From the NCBI GenBank assembly GCA_910574915.1, contig CAJTCR010000004.1, positions 1 to 64,000 on the forward strand: a DNA stretch of 64,000 bases. Reading direction: 5' to 3'. Below are positions 36,113-45,205 of this stretch, piece after piece. Every line of letters starts with the position of its first letter. The stretch's first letter is position 1. The stretch comes from Eubacteriaceae bacterium (lineage in GTDB: Bacteria > Bacillota > Clostridia > Lachnospirales > Lachnospiraceae). Position numbers and translations under genes: made by a program. The notes under the pieces are model-generated. The model did no database searches and was not told where the DNA came from. It saw only the letters and a program-made list of their open reading frames with translations.

Positions 36113-38206
36113 TCACATTTCCTCGTCTTCTTTCTTTTTCTTTTCCTGTACATAACCGCACTGTGCGTCCGCACATACTTCTTTGCTGCCTTTTTCTACC
36201 ATATAGCCGCCGCATTTTGGGCATTTTTCGGCAGACGGCTTCTGCCATGACATAAAATCGCACTCGTCCGGGCCTGCTTCGCACCCGTAAAAGCGCCTGC
36301 CTTTTTTTGTCTTGCGCACGACAATGTCCTTGCCGCACTTTGGACATGCCACTCCGATTTTTTCCAGATAAGGCTTTGTATTGCGGCAGTCAGGAAAGCC
36401 CGGACAGGCAAGAAACTTTCCGTGCGGTCCGTATTTAATAACCATATTGCGTCCGCATTCCTCGCAGACCACGTCGGTCACTTCGTCAGCGATCTGCACT
36501 TTTTCCAGTGTTTTTTCTGCCTTTTCGACGGCATCCTCAAGATCCGGGTAGAAGTTGCTGACGATCGCTTTCCAGTTGATATCGCCCTCTTCCACTTTGT
36601 CAAGCAGCATCTCCATATTTGCCGTGAACTCTTCATCTACAATCGTGGAAAATGCCTGCTTCATAATGCTGTTGACCGCTTCTCCAAGCTCTGTTAAATG
36701 CAGGTTTTTGTTTTCTTTGAGCACGTAGCGGCGTGCCAGCAGCGTCGTAATCGTCGGCGCATATGTGCTTGGACGCCCGATGCCGTGTTCCTCAAGCGCC
36801 TTGACAAGCGCCGCTTCGGTGTAATGAGCCGGAGGCTGTGTAAAGTGCTGCGTCGTTTCTATATCTTCTAGCGTCAGTTTAGAAGATTCGTCAATGGATT
36901 TTAACAGCATGTTGTGGTCGCCTTTTTCGTCTTCATCGCTCATATATACCGACATAAAGCCGTCAAATACCACTCTTGACGCAGAGACGGTCAGCCGGTA
37001 GCTGCCCGCGCCGATTTTCACGCTCGTCGTCTCATACTTTGCCGCGCTCATCCTGCTGGCGGTAAAGCGCTTCCAGATCAACTGATACAGCCGGAACTGG
37101 TCTCTGGAAAGCGATTCCTTGACCTCTACCGGCGTCCTTTTTATATCCGTCGGCCGGATTGCTTCATGGGCGTCCTGGATTTTGCCCGCCTTTTTCTTTT
37201 CCATAGCCACTTCTGCGATATATGCTTCTCCGTACTGGCTGCCGATATATTCCCTCGCCTGGGCGTCCGCCTCTTCGGAGATGCGCACCGAATCGGTACG
37301 CAGGTAAGTAATCAGCCCGATCACGCCTGCGCCTTTGATTTCGACTCCTTCATAGAGCTGCTGCGCCAGACGCATCGTTTTTAATGTAGAAAAATTCAGC
37401 ACCTTGGACGCTTCCTGCTGCAACGTGCTGGTCGTAAACGGAAACGGCGCTTTTTTCGTGCGTTCGCTCTTTTTTACATCCAGTACCTGGTATTCTGCCT
37501 GCAACAGTTCTGCGCGGATCGATTCTGCCTGTTCTTTATTTTCGATTTTCAGCCTGCCTTTTTCTGTCCCGTAAAACTTGGCGTCCAGCCGCTTTTTTTC
37601 TCCAGCTACTTTGATTTTTGCACCGATTGTCCAGTACTCTACAGGGATAAACGCATTGATCTCGTTTTCCCGGTCTGCGATAATGCGCAGCGCTACCGAC
37701 TGCACACGCCCGGCGCTTAAGCCGCGCTTTACCTTTTCCCAAAGCAGCGGGCTGATTTTATATCCTACCATACGGTCAAGCACGCGCCTTGCCTGCTGTG
37801 CGTTCACAAGGTCCATATCGATCTCTCTTGGCTGCTTGAGCGACGCTTTGACTGCATTTTTAGTAATCTCATTAAAGCTGATACGGTACACCTCCTTTGT
37901 GTCGTCCAGCTTTAACGCTTTTGTCAGATGCCATGAAATCGCTTCCCCCTCACGGTCCGGGTCAGTCGCCAGATAAATGCGGTCTGCCTTTTTTGCTTCC
38001 TTACGCAGCTTCGCAAGCAGGTCTCCCTTCCCACGGATCGTAATATATTTCGGTTCAAAATCATGCTCGAAATCTATTCCCATCTTACTTTTTGGCAGAT
38101 CTCTGACATGACCGTTCGACGCAGTGACTTCATAATTTTTCCCCAGAAATTTTTTGATCGTCTTTACCTTTGCCGGCGATTCCACGATTACCAGATATTT
38201 TGCCAT
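36113..38206 (-). CDS. topA: DNA topoisomerase I
   Basis: 697 aa. TOPRIM domain at the start (MAKYLVIVESPAKVKTIKKFLGK, with ATDPDREGEAISWHL), DNA-gate tyrosine in ITYLRTDSVRIS, and three C-terminal zinc-ribbon modules (CEECGRNMVIKYG, CPKCGKDIVVRK, CPKCGGYMVEKG). It relaxes negative supercoils. dprA-topA adjacency is standard in Firmicutes. Confidence 0.97.
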   Translation of the reverse strand: MAKYLVIVESPAKVKTIKKFLGKNYEVTASNGHVRDLPKSKMGIDFEHDFEPKYITIRGKGDLLAKLRKEAKKADRIYLATDPDREGEAISWHLTKALKLDDTKEVYRISFNEITKNAVKASLKQPREIDMDLVNAQQARRVLDRMVGYKISPLLWEKVKRGLSAGRVQSVALRIIADRENEINAFIPVEYWTIGAKIKVAGEKKRLDAKFYGTEKGRLKIENKEQAESIRAELLQAEYQVLDVKKSERTKKAPFPFTTSTLQQEASKVLNFSTLKTMRLAQQLYEGVEIKGAGVIGLITYLRTDSVRISEEADAQAREYIGSQYGEAYIAEVAMEKKKAGKIQDAHEAIRPTDIKRTPVEVKESLSRDQFRLYQLIWKRFTASRMSAAKYETTSVKIGAGSYRLTVSASRVVFDGFMSVYMSDEDEKGDHNMLLKSIDESSKLTLEDIETTQHFTQPPAHYTEAALVKALEEHGIGRPSTYAPTITTLLARRYVLKENKNLHLTELGEAVNSIMKQAFSTIVDEEFTANMEMLLDKVEEGDINWKAIVSNFYPDLEDAVEKAEKTLEKVQIADEVTDVVCEECGRNMVIKYGPHGKFLACPGFPDCRNTKPYLEKIGVACPKCGKDIVVRKTKKGRRFYGCEAGPDECDFMSWQKPSAEKCPKCGGYMVEKGSKEVCADAQCGYVQEKKKKEDEEM

Positions 38207-38224
38207 GACTACTCCTCACCTTAC

Positions 38225-39373
38225 TCATTCCGTAATTATTTTATAGTGATTTTTAAACACTTCCTCAATACGGTGCTTTTGCAAAAGGGCCGCCAATATC
38301 TGACTGAGTGCCTGAATGTCCAATCCTGTTTTTTCCAATAATTCTTCAAAGCCCGTTGGCAAAAGACCAAGACAACCATACACCAACAGCTCATCTTTTT
38401 CAAGAGAAAATTTATGTAAATTGTCAAAAATTTCACAATTTCCCGAATTTAAGGTGCTTCGCGGCGCTGATTTTTTTTCTTTTGCGTACACGGCAGACAG
38501 CGACAATTCCATCAGCACATCCTCTACCGATAAGAAGATACCAGCGCCTTGCGCGATCAGCCGGTTGCATCCTGCGCTTAACGCATCGGTAATGCGCCCG
38601 GGCAGCGCATACACGTCCCGCCCCTGCTCCAGTGCGCAGTCCGCGGTAATAAGCGAGCCGCTTTTTTCCTTTGCTTCTATTATAAATACAACGTCTGACA
38701 GTACGCTGATCAGCCGGTTGCGCTGCGGAAAATACGCAGGCAGCGGACAGGTGCCCGGCGGATATTCACTGAGCAGCCCGCCGCTTTTGCCAATCTCATC
38801 GTACAACTGCCTGTGGTAATTCGGATAGCAGACATCCACGCCGCATCCAAGTACCGCATACGTATCGCCGCCGCTGTCCAACGCCCCTCTGTGCGCCGCC
38901 GCGTCAATGCCGCGCGCCATGCCGCTGATCACGGTAACATCCCGCGCCGCCAGCTCTCTTGCCAGCTCCCTGGCGACCGTCCTGCCGTATTCCGAGCACA
39001 TGCGCGCGCCAACGACTGCCACGTGAAGCTGCTGCGGCACTGGAAGGCTGCCGCGGTAAAAGATCCCATACGGCGCATCCGAAAGCTCCCGAAGCTGCGG
39101 CGGATACGCCTGCTGTTCCATACTGGCAAAGCGGATCTTTGCGCGGGACAGCTCGTGCCACCTGCCGTCAATGTCCCACGTTTTTTTTGATTGTATGATA
39201 CGTGAGACATCCTTATGCATCAGTCCCGGAATTTTTTCCAGACAGTTCTCGTCAAGCTCATAGGCTTCCTTTGCATGTGCGCATACCGCAAACAGGCTGC
39301 GGCGCACACGCGGCGTACAGCCCTTGATGCAGGAAAGCCAGTAGGCATATTTTTCGTTCTCCACATTTTGCAA
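38225..39373 (-). CDS. dprA: DNA processing protein DprA
   Basis: About 382 aa from a TTG at 39373, seven bases after AGAGGTGG and five bases past the comM stop; no ATG fits. The Rossmann-fold core is complete: VAVVGARMCSEYGRTVARELARELA, ISGMARGIDAAAHRGAL, GCGVDVCYP, FPQRNRLISVLSDVVFIIEAKEKSGSL. A helical SAM-like start and a winged-helix end (LPTGFEELLEKTGLDIQALSQILAALLQ) frame it. It loads RecA onto incoming DNA in transformation. Confidence 0.93.
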   Translation of the reverse strand: MQNVENEKYAYWLSCIKGCTPRVRRSLFAVCAHAKEAYELDENCLEKIPGLMHKDVSRIIQSKKTWDIDGRWHELSRAKIRFASMEQQAYPPQLRELSDAPYGIFYRGSLPVPQQLHVAVVGARMCSEYGRTVARELARELAARDVTVISGMARGIDAAAHRGALDSGGDTYAVLGCGVDVCYPNYHRQLYDEIGKSGGLLSEYPPGTCPLPAYFPQRNRLISVLSDVVFIIEAKEKSGSLITADCALEQGRDVYALPGRITDALSAGCNRLIAQGAGIFLSVEDVLMELSLSAVYAKEKKSAPRSTLNSGNCEIFDNLHKFSLEKDELLVYGCLGLLPTGFEELLEKTGLDIQALSQILAALLQKHRIEEVFKNHYKIITE

Positions 39374-39377
39374 GCGC

Positions 39378-40913
39378 TCACCACCTCTCCCAGTATTTCC
39401 GGTCCAGGCCGCGGTAGCAAAACGCCTCGGCAAGATGCTCCTGCCGCACGCCCTTACTGTGCGACAGATCGGCAATCGTCCTTGCCACGCGCAAAACCTT
39501 ATGATAGGCACGTGCCGTAAGCTGCAACTGCCGATACATCGTTTGCAGGTAGTCTTCTTCCCGGTCCGTCAGCAGGCAGACTTCCTTTAGCCTGTCCGCC
39601 GCAACCTGGCTGTTAAAATAAATACCGCTGCCCGCATAGCGCTTTTTTTGCAGCTCCCATGCCGTGCACACCCTGGCACGGATCTGCGCCGAGCTTTCGT
39701 TATGCTCACTTTGCGTCAGCTCTGCGTACGTCAGCGCAGACACCTGCACACACAGGTCAATCCGGTCTAACAGCGGCTGGCTGATCTTTCCTAGATACCG
39801 GTCGATTGCGCTTTGCGTACAGCGGCAGCGGTTCATATCGGGATAGGCGCCGCACGGACATGGATTTAATGCTGCCACAAGCATAAAATCCGCCGGATAG
39901 CAGCAGCTTCCATGCAGCCTGGAAATCTGGATCTTTTTATCCTCCAAAGGCTGCCGCAGCAGCTCCAGCGTGGATTTTTGAAACTCTGCCAGCTCGTCCA
40001 AAAATAAGACGCCCTTATGCGCCAGCGATACTTCCCCCGGTTTTGGCAAAAGCCCGCCGCCTACAAGCCCCTGCGGGGTAATCGTATGGTGCGGGCTGCG
40101 GAACGGGCGCTTGTATATCATGTGGCTGCTGTGCAAAAGCAGCCCGCTGACGCTGTAGATCTTAGCCAGCTCCAACTGCTCCTGTGCGCACAGCGGCGGC
40201 AGGATCGTAGGGATACGCTGGGCAATCATCGTCTTGCCGGCTCCCGGAGGCCCGACTAACAGCAGATTGTGCATACCGGCTGCCGCAACCTCGCCTGCAC
40301 GCCGTACAAGGCGCTGGCCGTTTATCTGCGAAAAATCCAGCTCTTTTTGATCCGTCTGTTCCTGTTTCGGCTGTTCCTCCTGCGGCTCCCATAATTCCGT
40401 TTCTTTTCCGGTCAAATACTGAATCAGATGTGCAACGCTCTTTACCGGGACAATCTGGATATTTTGAATCAGGTACGCCTCTGTGCGGTTTTCATAAGGC
40501 ACAATACAGCGTGTAAAGCCATGCTCTCCCGCTTCTGCCACAATCGGCAGGATGCCTTCTACAGGCTGCACCTTGCCGTTTAATCCAATCTCCCCCACAA
40601 CCAGCACCGCATCCAGGCTCTTCGCAGGCACAATGCCAAGCGCCGCAGCGATCGCCGCCGCAATCGGCAGGTCAAATGCCGAGCCCGTTTTTTTAATATT
40701 CGCCGGAAACAAGTTAACCGTGATGCGTTTTGCCGGAAGGTAATAGCCGCTGTTGCGCAGCGCCGCACGCACGCGTTCCCTTGCCTCTTTGACTTCCGAT
40801 GCCAAAAATCCTACCATCTCAAACATCGGCATACCATCGCTTACATCTGCCTCCACCTGTACAGGGAGGCTGTTTACACCGCGGATAATCGCAGTAGATA
40901 CAATACTATACAA
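39378..40913 (-). CDS. comM: Mg-chelatase-type AAA ATPase ComM/YifB
   Basis: 511 aa from a TTG at 40913, with AGGAGGTG a few bases upstream and no ATG nearby. N-terminal Lon-like domain (MPMFEMVGFLASEVKEARERVRAAL), Walker A VGPPGAGKTM, Walker B VLFLDELAEF, and the conserved CPCGAYPD loop. YifB/ComM helicases aid branch migration in transformation. It precedes dprA; the pair suggests a DNA-uptake role. Confidence 0.93.
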   Translation of the reverse strand: MYSIVSTAIIRGVNSLPVQVEADVSDGMPMFEMVGFLASEVKEARERVRAALRNSGYYLPAKRITVNLFPANIKKTGSAFDLPIAAAIAAALGIVPAKSLDAVLVVGEIGLNGKVQPVEGILPIVAEAGEHGFTRCIVPYENRTEAYLIQNIQIVPVKSVAHLIQYLTGKETELWEPQEEQPKQEQTDQKELDFSQINGQRLVRRAGEVAAAGMHNLLLVGPPGAGKTMIAQRIPTILPPLCAQEQLELAKIYSVSGLLLHSSHMIYKRPFRSPHHTITPQGLVGGGLLPKPGEVSLAHKGVLFLDELAEFQKSTLELLRQPLEDKKIQISRLHGSCCYPADFMLVAALNPCPCGAYPDMNRCRCTQSAIDRYLGKISQPLLDRIDLCVQVSALTYAELTQSEHNESSAQIRARVCTAWELQKKRYAGSGIYFNSQVAADRLKEVCLLTDREEDYLQTMYRQLQLTARAYHKVLRVARTIADLSHSKGVRQEHLAEAFCYRGLDRKYWERW

Positions 40914-40973
40914 AAAACACCTCCTGTTTTTCTTTTTATTTAATTTATTATTGATACATCTGATTATATTCTG

Positions 40974-41060
40974 GGAATTTTACAGATACTGGATGCTGCG
41001 TTTTTATACACAGACTTTGAATTGTGTTACAAAAAAGATATATTTATCATAACATAGAAT
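40974..41060 (+). repeat. Left copy of an 87-bp direct repeat
   Basis: Begins GGAATTTTACAGATACTGGA and ends CATAACATAGAAT. It matches 43902-43988 in the same orientation with a few changes and one or two indels. Between them lie the hairpin repeats and the AAA-ATPase gene. The 1.2-kb stretch from 40914 to 42110 holds repeats but no gene that I can support. Confidence 0.75.
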
Positions 41061-41180
41061 TGGCTGGTTGGAAAGAGAAATTTATTTTATTTCAGAATTT
41101 TTAAACTCTGCCTGTTGACAAATTCCCGGCAAGCATACCACAGCGAACAAATTTGGATTGCTTTGATAAATTTTTACAGG

Positions 41181-41424
41181 AAGGGACGCCGGGAAAGAGG
41201 ATGTGCCTCCCCTAGCGGCGTCAGTTCCAGAATGCTAAGAATCCCTAAGTATCCTGCTGTTACGTTATGGCTGTGTCCGGTCGCGGCACCTAGTTCGCTG
41301 CCTGCTGGCAGCTAAAGGTGCCGCTTGGCTGCGCCCCTGGTTACCCCGCAGAATACCAAGGGATTCTAAACATTCTTCCAAAGCCACCGCCAGGGGAGGC
41401 ACATCCTCTCTCCCGGCTGCTCTT
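41181..41424. repeat. Long hairpin repeat, copy A
   Basis: Arms 41181-41259 and 41347-41424 are imperfect inverses matching at roughly three quarters of positions, with one uninterrupted 18-bp match (AGAGGATGTGCCTCCCCT). The loop holds a second strong stem, GCGGCACCT with AGGTGCCGC (41283-41324). Start and stop codons break every long frame, so it is not coding. Copy B at 41764-42090 is nearly the same in opposite orientation. Confidence 0.8.
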
Positions 41425-41584
41425 CGTAAATGCTACGAAACAAGCGCAATATGGTTTGGTTTATCTATCATGAACAAAATCAACTATATGATATAACAGA
41501 TTCTAGGCTATTTTACATAGAAAACTCGTTCAAAATAATTCCCTTGGAAACGCAAATCAGATAAAGTTCGCTCTAGTACTACAG

Positions 41585-41764
41585 CTACCAAACCATATCG
41601 GGCTTGTTTGGGCAGCACTTGCGAAGAACAGCCGGGAGAGGGGATGGATACACTCTCTCCTGGCATCCCTTCTTGTAAAAATTTACCAAAGTAACTCAAA
41701 CTTGTTCGCTCTAGCACCGCCTGCCAGGAATTTGCTGTATAGAGTTTCGTTCCCTCTGGCAAAC
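41585..41764. repeat. Partial internal copy C of the hairpin repeat
   Basis: The block 41585-41640 (ending GAAGAACAGCCGGGAGAG) repeats the outer part of copies A and B. The core is lost, and 41660-41712 repeats the other outer end. At 41714-41764 it carries the stretch GCACCGCCTGCCAGGAA that recurs at 44425. It looks like a deletion derivative left by recombination between the arms. Confidence 0.65.
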
Positions 41765-42090
41765 AAACCAAATCATATTGAGCTTGTTCGGTAGCACTTA
41801 TGAAGAACAGCCGGGAGAGAGGATTGGCATCCCTTGGCGGCAGCTTTGGAAGAATGGTTAGAAGCCCTTGGTATTCTGCTGATCAACTAGGGGCGCAGCC
41901 AAGCGGCACCTTTAGCTGCAAACAGGCAGCGAACTAGGTGCCGCGACCGGACACAGCCACAGCGTACCAGCAGGATACTTAGGGATTCTTAACATTCTGG
42001 AACTGACGCCGCCAAGGGATGCCAATCCTCTTTCCCAGCGTCCCTTCTCATAAAAATTTACCAAAGCAATTCAAATTTGTTCTCTCTAGT
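41764..42090. repeat. Long hairpin repeat, copy B (inverted relative to A)
   Basis: Reverse complement of copy A with high identity over about 300 bp, including the apical GCGGCACC stem (41904-41945) and both arms. It ends about 20 bp from the 3' end of the AAA-ATPase gene. Together A and B form a large inverted repeat that could pair or invert. Confidence 0.8.
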
Positions 42091-42110
42091 ACAATCCAGC
42101 AATAAAAAAT

Positions 42111-43796
42111 TTACCGTATCAGCACCGTCTTCCCCTCAAATGCAAACCCATATTTACGAATCCGTTCTGACGCAATCCCTCTGGCTTTTAAAGCTGACGC
42201 ATACGGCTGCTCCTCAATCTGTCTTAACGCAGCATTCGCAGTATCCTCCAGCGACTTCTCCTCCCCGCAATCCCTAATCTTAAATTCCATAATTATGGCA
42301 TTGCCTGTTTCCTCTTTCGGCTCCATCATCACATCATACCTTCCAAAGCCGCTTTCCCGGTTAGAAGTAATAACATAGCGGTCTGAAAGCTCCACAGTCA
42401 GTCCCAGCACAAAGCCATGATAAAACCTCTCCGGCTGCGTCTCCACAGAAGGATTCTTCCCACTGTCAAAATAGCTGAATGTTGCCAGAGCCACCCGGTT
42501 CATATAGGCATTCATGGATTTTACGTCATCCTGCAAAAGCGCCCTGATAAAACCGTTGTAAACCGTCCCCATACCAGTAAACCATTTTCGGATCATCTTT
42601 CGAAACATAATCTGTACTTCCTTATTGGTCAGGGCAAGCTCATACATCTCTGCTCCTGTATCTTCATTCAGGGTACAGCTTTCCACTTTCAGGTATCCGC
42701 TGGTCAGAAACAGGCTCCAGATGGCATTCTCATCCGCGTCCATCTGGTCAAAAACAATCTGTTCGTCAATTTCTTTGTACAGGTGCCCGCCTTTGAGAAG
42801 ATTCTCCATAGATATTTTGATCTCTGCGCTCCCCTCTCTGATCAGCTTGTCTACCAGGCTGTTGCTGCTGGTATTCGCCCAGTAGGTAGAAAGCCTTCCC
42901 ATTTTCAGATAATTTATAATCGACCAGGGATTATAGATATCCCTGCATGTTCCAAAAGTAAATCCATCATACCATCTTTTCACATCCGTACACTTATCCT
43001 GCATCCCGTACTCATCCAGTGCGGCGAACACCTCTTCTTCTGTAAAGCCAAAGCAATCGGCATACATCTCTGAGGTCGTTGTTACAACGGTCAGATGATT
43101 CAGATCTGAAAAAATGGACTCCTTACCGATTCTTGTAATCCCTGTCATAACTGCCCGTTCCAGAAACGGGTTGGTCTTGAATGTGGAATGAAACAGTCCC
43201 CTTATAAACTCCACCATTTCCTGCCAATATCCATACACCCATGCTTCCGCAAGCGGGGTATCGTACTCATCCAGCAGAATAATTACCTTTTTCCCATAAT
43301 AGCGATATAGAAACTCAGATAGCGTACACAGAGACGAAATCGCAGAATAATGATCCATATCAACAGAGATTCTTTTTATAAAGTCTTTCTCCTTTTCATT
43401 CAGGCTGCTTTCTTTCAGCAGAAAATCATACTGGTTATACAATTTTTCAATAAGATATAACATACTCTTTTTTGCCTCGGAAAAAGAGGACGACTTAATT
43501 CCGGCAAAGCTTAAGAAGATTACCGGCATGGTTCCCTGAAGATTCCGATATTTCTCATCGTTCCAGATGGATAACCCTTCAAAGACTTCCCCCTGCCCCG
43601 CATATTCTACAGAGAGAAATCGCTCCAGCATATTCATATTCAAGGTTTTACCAAATCTGCGGGGACGGGTAATCAGCGTCACATCATCCCTGTTTTCCCA
43701 CCACTGCCTAATAAAATCTGTCTTATCCACATAAAAAGTATTCTCTGTTATCAATTTTTCAAAACTCTGAATACCAATTCCTACGGTTCTTGCCAT
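42111..43796 (-). CDS. AAA-ATPase-like protein with PD-(D/E)XK nuclease domain
   Basis: 561 aa from [15 protein letters not shown], with GGGGGAA six bases upstream. The N-terminal AAA-ATPase_like domain (PF09820 type) has a Walker A RPRRFGKT, Walker [13 protein letters not shown], and [18 protein letters not shown]. The C-terminal PDDEXK_9-type domain has YDVMMEP and AIIMEFKI (catalytic D, E and K). These proteins are multi-copy in gut Firmicutes and Bacteroidetes; their role is not firmly known. It is flanked by palindromic and direct repeats. Confidence 0.9.
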   Translation of the reverse strand: MARTVGIGIQSFEKLITENTFYVDKTDFIRQWWENRDDVTLITRPRRFGKTLNMNMLERFLSVEYAGQGEVFEGLSIWNDEKYRNLQGTMPVIFLSFAGIKSSSFSEAKKSMLYLIEKLYNQYDFLLKESSLNEKEKDFIKRISVDMDHYSAISSLCTLSEFLYRYYGKKVIILLDEYDTPLAEAWVYGYWQEMVEFIRGLFHSTFKTNPFLERAVMTGITRIGKESIFSDLNHLTVVTTTSEMYADCFGFTEEEVFAALDEYGMQDKCTDVKRWYDGFTFGTCRDIYNPWSIINYLKMGRLSTYWANTSSNSLVDKLIREGSAEIKISMENLLKGGHLYKEIDEQIVFDQMDADENAIWSLFLTSGYLKVESCTLNEDTGAEMYELALTNKEVQIMFRKMIRKWFTGMGTVYNGFIRALLQDDVKSMNAYMNRVALATFSYFDSGKNPSVETQPERFYHGFVLGLTVELSDRYVITSNRESGFGRYDVMMEPKEETGNAIIMEFKIRDCGEEKSLEDTANAALRQIEEQPYASALKARGIASERIRKYGFAFEGKTVLIR

Positions 43797-43901
43797 ACGC
43801 ATTTCCCCCATACTCTGTCAACAGGATCTACTTCTACTGCACCTGATTTCATTATATCCGGTTTTCCTAGGACACACAAGAAAATCTTAAAAACCTAAAT
43901 A

Positions 43902-43988
43902 GGAATTTTACAGAAACTAGATGCTGCGTTTGCTGTACGCAGTCTTTGAATTGTGTTGCAAAAAGATATATTGATAATAACATAGAAT
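43902..43988 (+). repeat. Right copy of the 87-bp direct repeat
   Basis: GGAATTTTACAGAAACTAGA to CATAGAAT, same orientation as 40974-41060. Its last base is the last base of the stop codon of the small gene at 43988-44257, so the repeat contributes to that gene's end. The pair could mark a duplication or a mobile unit of 2.9 kb. Confidence 0.75.
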
Positions 43989-44257
43989 TATATTCCGCTC
44001 ATCTTTTTGTACTTATTATGGTCTACGGATGTATGATAATATTTGTTCAGCTCTATATTGGCTTTTGGCGTAAGAGCATATGCTTTTACATATAAATATT
44101 TGCATTTCATTTTGAACACCGCAATCGTACCGCAGTCAATTCTTTCTCCAACCCATTTTGCACGCAGCACCTTATAGTCCTGGTCAAAGATGCGGATGCC
44201 ATTGACATCTTTATAAGCAGGCATTTCATATTCTTTTGGTTTTCTTTTAAATAACAT
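43988..44257 (-). CDS. Small conserved-looking hypothetical protein
   Basis: 89 aa with a strong GGAGGAAAG site. MLFKRKPKEYEMPAYKDVNGIRIFD opens it; CGTIAVFKMKCKYLYVKAYALTPKAN suggests a small beta-rich domain, followed by a basic tail. No membrane segment. I do not recognise a family. Its stop codon lies in the right direct repeat. Confidence 0.6.
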   Translation of the reverse strand: MLFKRKPKEYEMPAYKDVNGIRIFDQDYKVLRAKWVGERIDCGTIAVFKMKCKYLYVKAYALTPKANIELNKYYHTSVDHNKYKKMSGI

Positions 44258-44394
44258 GGGCTTTCCTCCTTCTTTTGAAAATTTCGGAAATTACATCATA
44301 AGTGTTTGATTTGGGAATATGTGGAAATTAAATCCATACAAAAAAGACATTTCTATTATAACACATAACCGACGCAATAGAAAGGTTTTTATAC

Positions 44395-44474
44395 AGCAAA
44401 TCCCCGGCAAGCGCGCCACAGCCAGCACCGCCTGCCAGGAATCTGTTGTATAGAGTTTCGCTTTCTCTGGCAAA
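44395..44474 (+). repeat. Fragment of the repeat island next to sigK
   Basis: AAATCCCCGGCAAGCGCGCC (about 44397-44416) resembles 41119-41140, and 44425-44474 (GCACCGCCTGCCAGGAATCT onwards) resembles 41714-41764. It lies directly after the sigK stop, showing that these repeats are spread as modules. No gene was found in 44258-44478. Confidence 0.6.
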
Positions 44475-44478
44475 AGCC

Positions 44479-45120
44479 TCAGACACCCCCGTTCTCCAAT
44501 TCTGCCCGCATTTTTTCCAGCGCACGCTTTTCAATGCGGCTGACATACGACCTTGAGATTCCAAGCTTGCCTGCGATCTGTTTTTGCGTTACCGGCTTAT
44601 CGTCCTGCAAGCCATAACGCAGCACTACGATCTCAAGCTCCCTGTCGTTTAAAATCTTGGGCAGGCGCTTTTGCAAATAGCAAATCTTGCTGTTTTTATC
44701 CATTCGTTCCACTATATCCGGTTCTTCGCTCTCAATAATATCCATAAAATTGATCTGGTTTCCCTCTTTATCTGTACCGATCGGCTCATAAATGGACACC
44801 TCTCTCGCTACTTTGCGCCGGTTGCGCAGGTGCATTAATAGCTCATTGTCAATACATCGTGCAGCATAAGTTGACAATCTGGAGCCTTTTTCTGGATGAA
44901 AGGTCATCACCGCCTTAATCAGCCCGATTGTCCCGATGGATATCATCTCTTCCATGTCCTCGTCTGCATTCTGGTACTTTTTTGCAATATGCGCGACTAA
45001 GCGCATATTATGCACAATCAGCGTATTTCGTGCCTCAAGGCTTCCTCCCTGCATTTCCTCTAAAACTTTTTTCTCCTTTTGTATATCCAAAGGCGGCAAA
45101 AAAGTCTGCAAAATCGGCAC
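44479..45120 (-). CDS. sigK: Sporulation sigma factor SigK
   Basis: 213 aa. LIVHNMRLVAHIAKKYQNADEDMEEMISIGTIGLIKAV (region 2), STYAARCIDNELLMHLRNRRK (melting) and KQIAGKLGISRSYVSRIEKRALEKM (region 4) identify SigK. The N-terminal hydrophobic pro-sequence of Bacillus pro-SigK (about 20 residues) is absent: it begins MPILQTFLPPLDIQKEKKVLEEM. It is not interrupted by a skin element. SigK directs late mother-cell coat genes. Confidence 0.9.
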   Translation of the reverse strand: MPILQTFLPPLDIQKEKKVLEEMQGGSLEARNTLIVHNMRLVAHIAKKYQNADEDMEEMISIGTIGLIKAVMTFHPEKGSRLSTYAARCIDNELLMHLRNRRKVAREVSIYEPIGTDKEGNQINFMDIIESEEPDIVERMDKNSKICYLQKRLPKILNDRELEIVVLRYGLQDDKPVTQKQIAGKLGISRSYVSRIEKRALEKMRAELENGGV

Positions 45121-45169
45121 CTCAAAGCCACTTTCTTATATTCTATGTCACTGTATCATGCTTCGTGCC

Positions 45170-45198
45170 TTTCCAACTTTTAGATTTTATTGTATAAT
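45170..45198 (+). promoter_or_regulatory. Promoter placed for a leaderless rluA-type transcript
   Basis: TTTCCA (45170-45175), a 17-bp spacer and a perfect TATAAT (45193-45198). Transcription would start about seven bases downstream, at or within a base of the ATG at 45206. No Shine-Dalgarno lies between the -10 box and the ATG. Confidence 0.5.
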
Positions 45199-45205
45199 CA
45201 TCCTT

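Noticed and set aside
195-40900. Many plus-strand frames of 60-240 codons opposite the flagellar, topA, dprA and comM genes
   Set aside because: They mirror well-conserved minus-strand genes, lack ribosome binding sites and show no domains.
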